Origin: Plectosphaerella cucumerina
Lineage: Eukaryota > Ascomycota > Sordariomycetes > Glomerellales > Plectosphaerellaceae
Direction: 5' to 3'
Assembly (NCBI GenBank): GCA_020746995.1
Contig: JAGPXD010000003.1
Span: 5,766,001 to 5,830,000 of the forward strand
DNA: 64,000 bases
Shown piece after piece: positions 31,008 to 41,696 of this stretch. The notes under the pieces were generated by a model. It had not been told where the DNA came from and made no database searches. It saw nothing but the letters and a program-made list of their open reading frames with translations. The number at the start of each line of letters is the position of its first letter. Position 1 is the first letter of the stretch. A program made the translations under genes and the position numbers.

Positions 31008-31725
31008 CGTAGCCGGCTCGCAGTGCGACGTGCAGTCCTGGCGATGCCGTGTCTTCCTTCTCGTGTCGCAAAGCCTTCGAATCAATTGAAGTGATGCAGG
31101 TTGTCGTCGCACGGCAAGCGTCTTCCACACGCTCAGGTCACGCTGTCCACCGCGTCAACGTCGCGGGGCGCAAGCCGCCCTTTAATGGGCGCGGCAGCAC
31201 GACAACAGGGCCCGCGGTTGAGGAATGCGAGGGCATGCGAGGAAGATTCCTGGCACGCGAGGCGCTCACGTATCATGAGTGAGACAGGCTGCTCCCGGCC
31301 CGGGCCCAGCCCAATTGACGGCAAGGGAGAGAGACATCCAGGGGCCGCGCCGCCTGGTCTAGTGCTTGGGGATTCCCAGCGCACTGGGATCCGGCGACAC
31401 GAGCGCATTCGGGTGCTTGGACCGTGGTGTGTTCGCACGCATCCAACGGTTCGCTGGTCGCGAGTTGACCCTGACGTGCCTTGCGATGTGGCCCTCGGGC
31501 GGATGCAGCGACAGGTCCGATCGCGGCCATCAATCGGGCAGGGGATTGCATCTAAGCTTCATGGTTCAACGGTGTTTGCTACACCTGCACGTGAGTATGA
31601 CCGATGCGATCGGCGTTGTGACTCACCCAAGACTGGTGATATTCAACCGTCGATGAAGTCGATCTGACCCGTACTCTCATCGATGGTCAACGGCTACTCG
31701 GCAGATAAAGCAAACGGTCTGAAAC
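31008..31725. other. intergenic, divergent promoter region
   Basis: 718 bp lie between the DUF5672 gene and the P-loop gene. Several open frames exist because the region is GC-rich, but none has recognisable content. Confidence 0.4.
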
Positions 31726-32411
31726 ATGGTCGGCACTTCATCTTTCTCCCCGTCAATCGGGCAGCTTCTACGTTTTGATGAAGAGGACTCCAGACCCGTT
31801 GCGGTCATGATGTGTGGTCTCTGTGGTATGTGTCGCCATCCCCTCCGCCCGGTCGGCCGACAGCTGACGACAAAGGCTCCGGCAAATCGACCTTGAGTCA
31901 TGCAATCGTGGCCGAGTATCCCAGCTTCGTGAGGTTATCCATCGACGGCATCGTACATGAGATGCACGGCGTCTACGGGGTCGATTATCCCGAGTCGATG
32001 TGCGACGAGTATCAGGACGAAGCGGCGGACATTTTCGAGCAGCGTCTTCGCGATCGGCTTGATTCCGGTGGCGACGTGGTTCTTGATAGATCTTTCCATT
32101 CGAAGGAGGACCGCGACTACTTCAGAAAGCTGATAGAAAGCGGCGGCGGTCGGGTGGTGTTGCTGTACATGAAGCCGCCTGACAAGGAGAAGCTCTGGGC
32201 CAGGGTCCAGCAGCGGAAGAGCCACAAACATGCCTTGCATGGCGAGAAGCTGGGGGATGCGGCGGTTGAGACCTCGAGAGAAACGTTCGATGTGTACTGG
32301 GATGGGTTCGAGATTCCTGAGGGCGAGGGAGCCATTGTCATGTCGAACAGCATTAACGGGAGGAACATCGTGTCTGGGGCAGAAGTACAGTGCCCTAAGA
32401 TTCGATCGTGA
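31726..32411 (+). CDS. P-loop kinase-like protein (AAA_33 / zeta-kinase type)
   Basis: Model join(31726..31825,31876..32411), 211 aa; the 50-nt intron (GTATGT to AAAG) is phase 1 and falls inside the Walker A motif. Spliced, the motif reads GLCGSGKST at residues 31-39, preceded by a beta-strand VAVMMC. A Walker-B-like VVLDRSFHSKEDR follows, then a lid-like arginine segment (RVQQRKSHKH). The layout is that of small AAA_33 ATP-dependent kinases, a group that includes polynucleotide kinase and zeta-like proteins. A predictor that ignores the intron would miss the start of Walker A, which is why the upstream ATG at 31726 is chosen; ATG 31807 is an alternative. The substrate is unknown and no toxin/antitoxin partner is present. 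Confidence 0.8.
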
Positions 32412-32562
32412 GTGGATTGTTCTATTGATTGGCGGGAGCCAAAGGATCTACTTTGCATACCAAATCAGAATGTCTAGAACCGACTTGACACGACGATTGA
32501 TGAGCCATAGGTTGCTGGCATCAGACCCGACTCTCTTGGTGCTCGGCGCGGCGTCTGGTTGC

Positions 32563-33620
32563 CTAAAACGGCTGCTTCGGAAGAGTATCGGCCGCCTTCC
32601 GCAGACCCTTGGCATACCAGGTCATCGTGTCAACCGTGGGGAACCGGGATAGACAGGTTTCGATGTTGAAAATCAGGAAGAGAATCCGCGACTCGCTCAA
32701 CTTGCATTTGTGCGACCATTGATGGTACAAGGTCATGAGCAGTGTGATCACGGTAGATGCCAGCATCCGCCATCCCTGCCAACCGTCACCGTCAGCAAAA
32801 GAACACAGCACCCAAATCAAATGAAGATCCTTACCGAGGACAGGAATGGCGTCGCCGACAAAAGGCTGTTGAGGAAGAAGAGTACCTTAACAGCACACTC
32901 GGTCGAGATGAGCATCTCCGTCTTGCGGCCGGCGGGGACGGATCTTGAGAAGAAGGCACAGACTTGCCCAACACAGAACAGGAGGGCGCGTGCCAGGATA
33001 AGGCCGCTGGCCATGTAGGACCCAACGACAGCGAAGGACGGAATGAGCGGGACGCGCGCGGGCTGCTTGGGCGCCGACTTCCCTGTGAACCAGGGATAGT
33101 CGTGATAGTCCTCGGCCAGCTTGACCTGATACAGCTGCAGCATGAGGAGGTACGCCCCGTCAGCGGCGTTGATCAATCGGCAGACGACGAGGTAGAAGAT
33201 CCCCGGGATGCGCGACCGGACCGCCTCGGGTGCGAAGTTGATGAGAATGGCGACGAGGGTCTTGATGATGGAGATGCAGACGTCCCTAATTGAAGGTCAG
33301 TTCAGGTGTTTCGCGGGTAGAGAGAGGATAGCTCACATGAAATGAGGCGGACCCATGACGGCGACGGCTTCGAGTGCGCCGCGGAACTTGGATTGTTGGA
33401 GGGTTATGTACCGCACGGCGAGAAGGCGGCGGAATGCGTAGTGCTGGGCGAGGATGATGACATCGACAGCCAGAATCATGAAGAGGTTGAGGCGGCGGGT
33501 CGACCAGAACGCGACGTATTCGGGGACATCGCGTGAATGCGTTGGTAGCCGTGAGTTCTTGAACGTTGATGCGTACGGCGACACCTCGTCGGTCTTTTTG
33601 GGCGGTGTTTTGGGCGGCAT
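32563..33620 (-). CDS. Polytopic membrane protein, unknown family
   Basis: Minus-strand exons 33620-33337, 33285-32835 and 32775-32563, with introns of 51 and 59 nt and consistent phases, 315 aa. The protein starts MPPKTPPKKTDEVSPY and has about seven hydrophobic segments, among them LNLFMILAVDVIILAQHYAF, CISIIKTLVAILINF, IFYLVVCRLINAADGAYLLML, SFAVVGSYMASGLILARALLF, and VKVLFFLNSLLSATPFL, and ends WYAKGLRKAADTLPKQPF. I do not recognise the family. The heptahelical count could fit a receptor- or transporter-like protein, but no signature motif is present. Divergence from the alcohol dehydrogenase 560 bp away suggests only a shared promoter region. Confidence 0.72.
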
Positions 33621-34179
33621 GTTGATGATTGAAGTCGTTGAATCGACGTCGATTCGGGTGATTTGCGTCGTTGAAGATCTGAGACTGGCCTCATCAGCAT
33701 TGGCGCCGAGACTTCTCCCCCACGTGATGGGAACGGCGGAGTCGGAGACAGAGCCGGTGGATCAAACGTCATTCATTCAATGACATCCCCTCCAAGCGAT
33801 GGAACTTCAGTGGACTCTGGCGAAGACAACGCCCGGGCCCCGGCACTTTTGACGTGGACCTCCGCGCGGCATCATCAATTCCGCTCGGAGTCAGGGCCGC
33901 GATGGCTCCGCCCGGGGCTGCATTGCATGTCGGCGGGTGATGCATCGCCGGGCCGTGATCCGCTCCATCTGCCGGCGACGAATGTGGCTGCATGCATGAG
34001 TCCGGTCGCGGTCGGGTCGCCGAGGCTTGTCCCTGGGTCATCACGCCGAGGTCCAAGCCGAAGCCGATGAGGGGAACCTACTCCAACTAGTGATGCTCCT
34101 CTTGAGAACTTGAGACTCGAGAGTCAGTCATCATCAACTTGTAGCCTCAAGCTCGTACCATCACTCACCAGCACTCGCC
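33621..34179. other. intergenic, divergent promoter region
   Basis: 559 bp between the membrane-protein gene and the alcohol dehydrogenase. It is GC-rich with no convincing frame, and the dehydrogenase leader is C/A-rich. Confidence 0.4.
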
Positions 34180-35378
34180 ATGGCCCGAACCATGAAAGCC
34201 GTCGTCTTCAACGGCGTCCGCGACGTCTCCGTCACCGATCGCCCCATCCCTACCATCCAAGACCCCAAAGACATCATCGTCAAGGTCCGCTACACAGCTC
34301 TCTGCGGGAGGTACGCCAACCCCCTCCACAACCTCCAACCTCCCTTCCTAACCCTTCAAGCGAACTCCACGTCTTCCGCGGCCACCAGCCGTCCAAGCCC
34401 GGCTTCATCATGGGACACGAGTTCACCGGCGTCGTGGCCGAAGTCGGGTCCGCCGTCACCACCCTCGCCGTCGGCGACGCCATCGTCAGCCCCTTCACTG
34501 TCAGCTGCGGCACCTGCTTCTACTGCAAATCCGGCTTCTCCTCCCGCTGCGAGGCCTGTCTACTCTTTGGATGTCCGCTGCTCGACGGTGCGCAGGCCGA
34601 GTATGTCCGCGTCCCGCACGCTGAGTCGACCGTTGTCCACGCGCCACCTGGTATTGAGGCATTGAAGCTGTGTCTCATGGCTGATATCCTCCCCACGGGC
34701 GTCTTCGCCGCTGATAACGCCCTGGCTGCGCACCCGGATCCCGGGTCTGCTGTCATCGTGCTTGTAGGGTGCGGGCCCGTCGGGTTGTGTGCCCTCGTCG
34801 CGGCGCTCGAGTACAAGCCCGCTGCGCTGCTGGCTGTCGATAGCGTGCCCTCGCGCCTCGACAAGGCGAAAGAGCTGGGCGCCGAACCTTGGAATTACCA
34901 GACCGACCGCGAGGGTCTTGAAGCGCGGGTGCGAGAGCTGACAGGTGGTCGGGGAGCAGACGCAGTCATTGAAGTGGTCGGTCACAGCTCAGCCCTCGAC
35001 ATGGCGTTCAACCTACTGCGCCCGTGGGGAACAATTTCGAGCGTCGGGGTGCACAATGGCGAAATCCCTTGGACGGGGAATCAGGCCTACGGGAAGAACC
35101 TGACAATCAAGATGGGCCGTTGTCCTGTCCGAAGTAAGCTGCTGTCTCTCCACACCATCATCCCTGCTGACGTACCTCAGGCATCTTCCCCCGCGCCCTC
35201 GCCCTTCTCGAGAAGAAGCAGCATCTGTTCGGGTAAGTGTCGCATCGCCCTCAACAAACACCGCTGACCATGTAGCTTCATGACGGACACGGTCATGCCC
35301 CTCACCGATGCCGTCGCCGGCTACGACCTCTTCGACAACATGAAGTCGCTGAAGGTCATCTTCGACGCAGAGAAATGA
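34180..35378 (+). CDS. Zinc-dependent medium-chain alcohol dehydrogenase
   Basis: Model join(34180..34310,34361..35133,35181..35232,35276..35378), 352 aa; all phases agree. Catalytic-zinc ligands are visible as Cys in TALCGSELHVFRGH and the GHE in MGHEFTGVVAEVG. A structural-zinc loop follows with C-x2-C-x2-C-x7-C (SCGTCFYCKSGFSSRC). The coenzyme-binding fold shows the GCGPVG turn, with LAVDSVPSRLDKAKELGAE after it, the acidic residue there favouring NAD(H). The substrate is not determined: relatives oxidise alcohols, polyols, sorbitol or formaldehyde-glutathione. The end of exon 3 (EKKQHLFG) and exon 4 (MTDTVMPLTDAVAGYDLFDN) complete the C-terminus, which a one-exon reading would miss. Confidence 0.88.
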
Positions 35379-35623
35379 CAAGACACATCATCACAGACCG
35401 CCGAGTATGACAAGAATTTTACCTACAAAATCAAAGTCTCGCCTCCGAAGGCACTCCTCCGGAATGAGGCAGATGGCAGACCACTGCTGCTATAATATAC
35501 ATGTCAAGTCAGACCATGATGCTTTCCTCTCCTGAACGCCGGGGCTGCCGTGTGCCTCTGATCCTATCCGTTTCGCCGTGAAAGCCAATGAAAAGACAAT
35601 GCTGAGGGGTCATGCTGGTGCGA

Positions 35624-37666
35624 CTACTTGTCGTCGGATCCATTCGTCTCCGCCGGCTTGTCGACGTCCATCTTGTTGACCTCCTGGGCATCGTCCTCAG
35701 CTGGCTTCTCGGTCGCGACGGGTGTGGCCTCCTTCTCGGTGGAGGCCTTGGCCTTGGCATCGTCCTCAGTGGCGCCGTTCGTGGAAGCGGCGGGCGTCGC
35801 CTGGCGCGAAGCAGGCTTGTCCACGGCCTCGGGGGCAGGCTCGGCGTCAGTTTCCTCCTTCTTGATGTCGGGGACGTCGGCAGCATCCGCATTGTCCATA
35901 TCGACATCGCCATCCTTGTCGGTGGGGACAGGAGCGGGCGCGTCCTTCTCCGTTGTCTCCTCCTCCTCGCTAGGCTTGTCGAGCGTGACATCGGCATCCT
36001 CGTGGGGCTCGGCGTTGGGCGCATCAGCGTCCTTGCCGTTGGCGGCAGGGGTGGCATTGCCGCTCTCGGCCTCGGCCGGCGCATCCTTCTTGAGGTCGGA
36101 GAACTGGCCCTTCTTGGCGGCGCGAGGCTTGGTCTTGCCGTGAGCGGCCTCCTGCTCCTCATCATCGCTGTCCTCGTATTCCGCCTCGTTTTGGACCGTC
36201 TGCTCCCATCGGCGCTCGGTCATGCGCACGTCGGGGTTCTCGTCCTCGTCAAGGTCGTTCAGCTCGGCCTCCTCCTCGTCCGTCATGACGCCGAAGCCCT
36301 GGCGGGGGACGTCCTGCATCTGGACAGACGGGGCGGGGATCGTGTGACGAAGGTTGTCGATGATGATCGCCTTGATCTTCTCGAGGTACTCGAAGCTGTT
36401 GGAGTTCTCCATGTTGGAGGGACGGACGTCGAGCTCGAAATCGGGGGCGTAGTACTGGAGCACATATGGTCAGCAAGTGCCAAGATGGCCGGGGGATGAA
36501 GCTGGAATCTTACTTCGTAGTATTCGTTGTAGGGCATGGTTTTGTCAAGCTGCTCGCCAACCAGGCAGCCAGTCTCGTAGGCCCAGGTGCGGGCAACATT
36601 GCGCATAGTATAGCCACCGCCACCGAGGACGAGGGTGGGCAGGCCGAAGCTCTTAACGTAGTTGACACAGTTGGCGTGGCCCTCCATGCTGAGGTTGAAG
36701 CATCCAAGTCTATCGCCGGACAGAGAGTCGGTACCGCACTGGAGGACGACGGCCTCAGGCTGGTAGAACTTCATGACGTGCTCGATGACGGGCTCAAAGA
36801 TGGACTTGTACGACTTGTCGTCGATGCCGTCGCGGAGCGGGAAGTTGACCGAGTAGTGCTTGCCGCCGCCGATGCCGATGTCGCGAAGCTCGCCGGTACC
36901 GGGGAAGTACTCGCCGTACTTGTGGAAGGAGACAGTCATGACGCGATCTGTGGTGTAGAAAGCCTCCTCAACGCCGTCGCCATGATGGACATCGATGTCG
37001 ATGTAGAGGACGCGCTTCTTGAAGCGGAGGAGCTCAAGGATGCCGAGCACAATGTCTGTACAAGTCAGCGAAAGTGCGGGGGGGGCAATGAAGGCGGGGT
37101 CGCAGCGAACCATTCACATAGCAGAAGCCACTGGCCTCGCTCTTCTTTGCATGGTGAAGGCCTCCAGCCCAATTGACCGCGATGTCGCACTTCTGGCGGT
37201 TCAGACGAGCGGCGCCCTCCATACTGCCACCTGCGCTGATGCCGCAGAGCTCGAAGAGGCCGTCGAAGACGGGACAATCGTCGCCGACGTTGTACTTGAC
37301 CTGCTCCTTCTGATAGCCGTCCATATTGTCGGGGGTGACGCGCTGGAGGAAGTCGATGTACTCGTCGGTATGGAACTGGGTCATCTCGCCCCGGGTCGCG
37401 GGCTTCGCGCGCTGTTGCCAATGTGGTCAGCCAAACTTTCGCGCCTTCCACTGTCGCACCTTCCACCCTTCGGCGAGCAAACTCACGTAGATCTCCATCT
37501 TCTTGTACAGGTCGTAGTGCATGATCAGGCTGTGCGCCAGACGTATGCGATGGGGCTTCATCGGGTGGCCGGTCACGTAGGCGTAGTTACCGATGTCCGA
37601 GTCGTAGAAGTAAGCCACCTTCTTGGGGGTAGCGCCCCCATTGAGGGTGACGGATCCGAGCGACAT
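35624..37666 (-). CDS. RPD3: Class I histone deacetylase, RPD3/RpdA type
   Basis: Minus-strand exons 37666-37487, 37411-37111, 37055-36514 and 36454-35624; introns of 75, 55 and 59 nt, phases consistent, 617 aa from the ATG at 37666. The catalytic domain is nearly complete: VAYFYDSDIGNYAYVTGHPM, GLHHAKKSEASGFCYVND, VLYIDIDVHHGDGVEEAF (zinc-binding Asp/His), CGTDSLSGDRLGCFNLSM, and the GGGGYTMRNVARTW loop. The C-terminal 240 residues are acidic and repetitive (EEEAELNDLDEDENPDVRM, then Lys/Glu/Ala/Pro-rich blocks), as in filamentous-fungal RpdA, whose tail is longer than in yeast. It is the catalytic subunit of Rpd3/Sin3 complexes in the nucleus. An in-frame upstream exon may lengthen the N-terminus (next entry). 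Confidence 0.9.
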
Positions 37667-37769
37667 GGTGATCGAGTCAACCGGATCGGGCGCGGGGGTG
37701 TAGGCTTGAGTAGAGCTGGGGGGATCGGCCAGGCGGTGGAAGGTCGACCGGTACTCCGAAGCTTTGGGG

Positions 37770-38163
37770 CTGCAAAACGGTCAGCGGGCGAGGAATGAGG
37801 CGCGCAACGGAAGACCTACACGGCAGTGGCGCGGGGGTAGCGACGCTCCGGATATTCCACAAGTGGAATGTCGTCGCGGCTGTTGATGCGGTGCCTGAGT
37901 TGGTCGAGGATCTCGTAGCTGAAGGGAAGGGGGTTGTAGTCCGGTTCAGATTGGACCGATCCGTCGTGGCTTTCCTCACCTTCCGATTCGGTGGAAAAGG
38001 AGGAGACAGAGCCAGGAGAAGCGATGGGATCCCGAGTAGGAACCCTGGTGTCGTGGGCGACGAGAGTTTCGGTCCAGTGGTTGGAGGGTCGATTGCGACG
38101 ATCGTCAGCCTTCTCGAGAGAGAGCTGGGCGAGTTTGACCGTGTAATCCTCGGCTGGCTCCAT
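37770..38163 (-). CDS. Possible upstream exon of the deacetylase gene, or a separate small protein
   Basis: An ATG at 38163 opens a frame of 115 codons (MEPAEDYTVKLAQLSLEKAD...) that ends in a TAG at 37818-37816. The last codons overlap a good donor (GTAGGT at 37819), a CTGAC branch site and a TTTTGCAG acceptor, defining a 50-nt intron at 37819-37770. Splicing avoids the stop and enters 103 nt that run in frame, without a stop, into the ATG at 37666 of the RPD3-type gene. The product would be 149 residues longer. The extension contains acidic serine stretches (SPGSVSSFSTESEGEESHDG) and EYPERRYPRATA. If the intron is not used, this is a 115-aa unknown protein whose gene ends about 150 bp before RPD3, a tight spacing for two fungal genes. 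I favour the single-gene model slightly. Confidence 0.45.
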
Positions 38164-38859
38164 GACACGGATATAGCGATGCAGAGATCCCAGTAGCGGG
38201 GTGGTGGTGGTGATCCGTGCGGTGGTGTGCAGTGATCTCGGTGTGGCAAGGTGACTGATAACAGAAAGACGGTGTGGGCGACACGCAATATTGTTAGGGC
38301 GTGACTGGAGCTCCTGCCCCACCACAGGCTGGCCTGGTCAGCTTTTCAGCTGGTGGGCATTTCCATTCACCGCCCGTGCCAGTCTTTCACACATTACACC
38401 GGCAATTTAGAGGAAGGTGGGAAACTGCCACAAGTGACATTTGACTTGATGAAATAAGAATGATTATGAAAATGATTTCTGAAAATGTTAGGGTCCTCCT
38501 TATGAAACATCTGCAAATACCCCGTGCCTTCACATGTCTCTGCATTCGCTGGATAAAACCACGGCAAGGCTGAGGGAGCAACAGCCCCTCATTGGCCCCT
38601 CCCACCTCCATTACCAATCCCCTGTGGCTGATGCTCTGCCCTGAGCCACGGAAGCACAGACCCCGCCACAGGCCAGGCTGCTCGAGCTGTCGTCAACATC
38701 TCCAGCGAGCAAGAGGCCTTCGCCGCCAAAGCACCAGCACCTTCCATCGCAACCTTTCCGCCGCAACAATCCCTCCCGCCCTCCTACCGATTCAACTTAC
38801 AACTCCGACCGATCTCCCTCACTCATTACCACACATCAACAGCTTCCGCCACAGCCGCT
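38164..38859. other. intergenic, divergent promoter of RPD3 and RPN11
   Basis: About 700 bp with an A/T-rich centre (38420-38500) and C-rich leaders on both sides. No gene, repeat or RNA is recognised. Confidence 0.4.
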
Positions 38860-40029
38860 ATGGATCGATTCAGGAGCATGCTCCAGGCCGGAGGCATGGG
38901 CGGATTGGGTGCCCAGCCCGGTGCGGTAAGAGCTCCAACCTCCCGCGCCCGCCCTCGCGATTGTCGCTGGCGCAGGCATTCGAATGCTCTCCGCTGACCC
39001 GTCTCCGCACAGGACAACACCCAGCTCATCGATAACTCGGAAACCGTCTACATCTCCTCCCTTGCGCTCCTCAAGATGCTCCGACACGGACGCGCAGGCG
39101 TTCCCATGGAGGTCATGGGCCTCATGCTCGGCGAGTTCGTCGATGACTTCACAGTGCGCGTCGTGGACGTGTTCGCCATGCCGCAGAGCGGTACCGGTGT
39201 GTCGGTCGAGGCCGTCGACCCCGTGTTCCAGATGAAGATGATGGACATGCTCAGGCAAACAGGAAGGTTCGCATGCCGCCGCTTCTACCCCTTCCCCCGT
39301 CTCGCTCCCTGCTGACCCGTGCCGCGCGAAAACAGGCCCGAGAGCGTCGTCGGATGGTACCATTCGCATCCCGGTTTCGGATGCTGGCTGTCGTCGGTCG
39401 ATATCAACACCCAGCAGTCGTTCGAGCAGCTGACGCCCCGTGCTGTCGCCGTGGTCATCGACCCCATCCAGTCCGTCAAGGGCAAGGTGGTCATCGACGC
39501 GTTCCGCCTCATCAACCCCCAGTCTCTGATGCTGGGTCAGGAGCCCCGCCAGAGCACGAGCAACCTGGGCCACCTCAACAAGCCCTCGATCCAGGCCCTC
39601 ATCCACGGCCTCAACAGGCACTACTATTCGATCGGTATCAACTATCGGAAGACGGCGCTGGAGGAGAACATGTTGATGAACCTGCACAAGCACGTCTGGA
39701 CCGAGGCGCTGCAGATGGACGACTTCCGGGTCGAGGGATGCCAGAACAAGGAGCGCCTGGAGCGCCTGGTCAGCCTGGCCGAGGGCTACGAGAAGCGGGT
39801 CAAGGAGGAGACGGAGCTCACCAAGGACCAGCTCAAGACGCGCTACGTCGGCAAGCTCGACCCGAAGAAGCATCTCGAGGATGTCGGCCAGCAGATCATC
39901 GAGGACAACATCGTGTCCGTGTCCCGGCAGATGATCGACAAGGAGGCGACGCTGCCCAAGGCCGACTCGGCGGTGGCTGGTGGCCGCGGAGGCAACGACG
40001 ACCGCATGGACGTTGAGGAGGAGCTGTGA
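38860..40029 (+). CDS. RPN11: 26S proteasome lid deubiquitinase Rpn11
   Basis: Model join(38860..38925,39013..39266,39336..40029), 337 aa; phases agree. The N-terminus MDRFRSMLQAGGMGG and the EVMGLMLGEFVDDFTVRVVD strand are characteristic of Rpn11/POH1. The JAMM zinc site is intact: the Glu in MEVMGLMLGE and H-S-H-P-G-F-G-C-W-L-S-S-V-D. The Cys in GFGCWLS is present as in Rpn11 rather than CSN5. The C-terminal helical region follows and ends in a basic and Gly-rich tail with DDRMDVEEEL. The enzyme removes ubiquitin chains from substrates during proteasomal degradation, in nucleus and cytosol. This is a core gene, and nothing unusual is seen. Confidence 0.96.
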
Positions 40030-40525
40030 GAGGGGCAGAGAGCTGATGACGACGGGACCCCGGCGCATACCAATGGAGTTGTCTACATTGTACCAATAGG
40101 TTTGGCGATGGCGGGCGGCGGGGCAACTGCGGACAGGCGTATGGCCGCCCTTCGATGAACAGGAATGACATGCCCCGATTCGGGCTCAGAAGAACCAACA
40201 CTGGAACATCTGCCTGGGACTTGGCTTTGTGCCGGACCCGGGACAAAGCGACTGTGTCCTCGTCGGGGGTTGCTGGTTCGCTGACAGACCGTGCAACCCC
40301 AATGGCAACCATTTCTTTGTTCGTGAACACACAGAGAAGTCCACTGAACACTCAGGATCAACACAGGCAGATTGGAGATCAGCCAGCAGGCTTCAACTTG
40401 ACCAGGCAGGCATAAAAAGATGTCCCTCGTCGGTTTCGAGGTCATGTTTCTTCAACTCACATTTCACAGCAAACATCACCACCACCAAACTGCAGCAGGA
40501 TTATCGCCTTCTGCACCCCAACCTC

Positions 40526-40593
40526 AGGATAGGAACCCTTAGGAACACCTTCGGAACACTTCAGGGATACCTTAGGAACCCCTCAAGAACCCC
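40526..40593. repeat. Degenerate AGGAACACCTT repeats in a 5' leader
   Basis: About six imperfect 10-12 bp units (AGGAACCCTT, AGGAACACCTT, GGAACACTTC, AGGGATACCTT, AGGAACCCCTC, AAGAACCCC) stand immediately before the ATG at 40608. The rest of the gap from 40030 holds no gene. Confidence 0.5.
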
Positions 40594-40607
40594 ATCGAAT
40601 CTCAGAT

Positions 40608-41696
40608 ATGCGCTTCTTCGAACGCCTATCCGACAAATTCAGCAACATCATCAAAAGCCTCAACTGCTTCTCGACACCCCCTTTCCCACCGAGCCAAAAG
40701 GCACTCGACGCTCACTACGCATACGAACAGAACTTGAGGTACGCGGACTTCAAACGGACCGTCGGCCGCCCCATGCATCCAAAGGTCACGGTATGGTACG
40801 AGCGAGACCCGGGGCGGGCGCCTAACGTCCAGCCCATGTGCATGGATGAAATGGGTCCCCATCTCGTCAAGGAAATCCTCGTCATGCTGCCCATTTTGCT
40901 GGCCGATCTCCCCTTCAAGGTCTGCGGCCTCGGCGCCCTCGCCGCGTACGGCTTCACATCCCGCCTGCCCATCTACATGACCCTGGCGTGCCCCGAGCAG
41001 TCCTTCAAGGCCATCCTCGACTGGGCCAAGGTAGCCGGCATGCCCGCTCACCCTGAGGACCGGTCGTGCTTCGGCATCCAGCTCCAGGACGGCACGGTCC
41101 GCCAGGTCAAGGTGGAGCCGATCTCGGATTACGCCTACCATGCCACGGACAGCACCAGGTACGGCCCGTCAAACGTCCGGATCGTGACGCTCGCAGCGCT
41201 GCTTGATGCTCTGGCTGAGATCTACGTCCGTGACACTATCAACCAGTCGCAGCGAGGGGCGCTTCAGAAAGACATCATGTGGCTCCTTCGGCGCATCATC
41301 GATGAGGACTCGGATGTGCACAAGCTCCGTCGCGAGACCTGCCCTCACGTCTGGCACCCGCTGTTCTGGTCGCGCTTCAACCTCGAGCGCCCGGACGCGC
41401 GCATGCTCTTCAACCAGGCCACTTTCGTCCCCGACTACCGTCCCGCGACGTCGCTGCAGCCGGCGTCGCCGACGGACGACTTGGTACCGCAGTACACGCC
41501 TCCTCTCCGCCGCGTCGGGAATCGGTCAGTTGGTCATAGGTCAGTTGCTGCCCGCTCTGCCGCTCCTACACGCAATACTCACCTGGATTTTGTGATGCTA
41601 GACAACTCTTGCTGTAGACATGAGTGTCCTACGCCGTCGGAGGAGATGTTCTTTATGCCAGCGGGACGGGCTTCGGAGCCGGTAGGTTTCTTGTAG
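40608..41696 (+). CDS. Uncharacterised protein, 362 aa
   Basis: A single open frame, not recognised. It starts MRFFERLSDKFSNIIKS and has a hydrophobic, strand-rich core (MLPILLADLPFKVCGLGALA, YGFTSRLPIYMTLACPEQSF) with a C-terminal helical half that includes LLRRIIDEDSDVHKL and RFNLERPDARMLFNQATFVP. The last 60 codons (from the APTRN segment) look less structured and may include a missed intron. No signal peptide or TM helix is clear. The order of a small hydrophobic loop followed by an acidic ILDWAKVAGM stretch could belong to a nucleotidyltransferase-like fold, but I would not assign it. It is preceded by a degenerate repeat leader. Confidence 0.6.
   Translation: MRFFERLSDKFSNIIKSLNCFSTPPFPPSQKALDAHYAYEQNLRYADFKRTVGRPMHPKVTVWYERDPGRAPNVQPMCMDEMGPHLVKEILVMLPILLADLPFKVCGLGALAAYGFTSRLPIYMTLACPEQSFKAILDWAKVAGMPAHPEDRSCFGIQLQDGTVRQVKVEPISDYAYHATDSTRYGPSNVRIVTLAALLDALAEIYVRDTINQSQRGALQKDIMWLLRRIIDEDSDVHKLRRETCPHVWHPLFWSRFNLERPDARMLFNQATFVPDYRPATSLQPASPTDDLVPQYTPPLRRVGNRSVGHRSVAARSAAPTRNTHLDFVMLDNSCCRHECPTPSEEMFFMPAGRASEPVGFL

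Noticed and set aside
29941..31128. Unspliced N-terminus of the DUF5672 gene
   Set aside because: The first 95 codons read through an intron and lose the TM helix; the spliced model explains the region better.
38836..40068. Minus-strand frame (410 codons) opposite RPN11
   Set aside because: Antisense shadow of a strongly conserved gene; no domain of its own.
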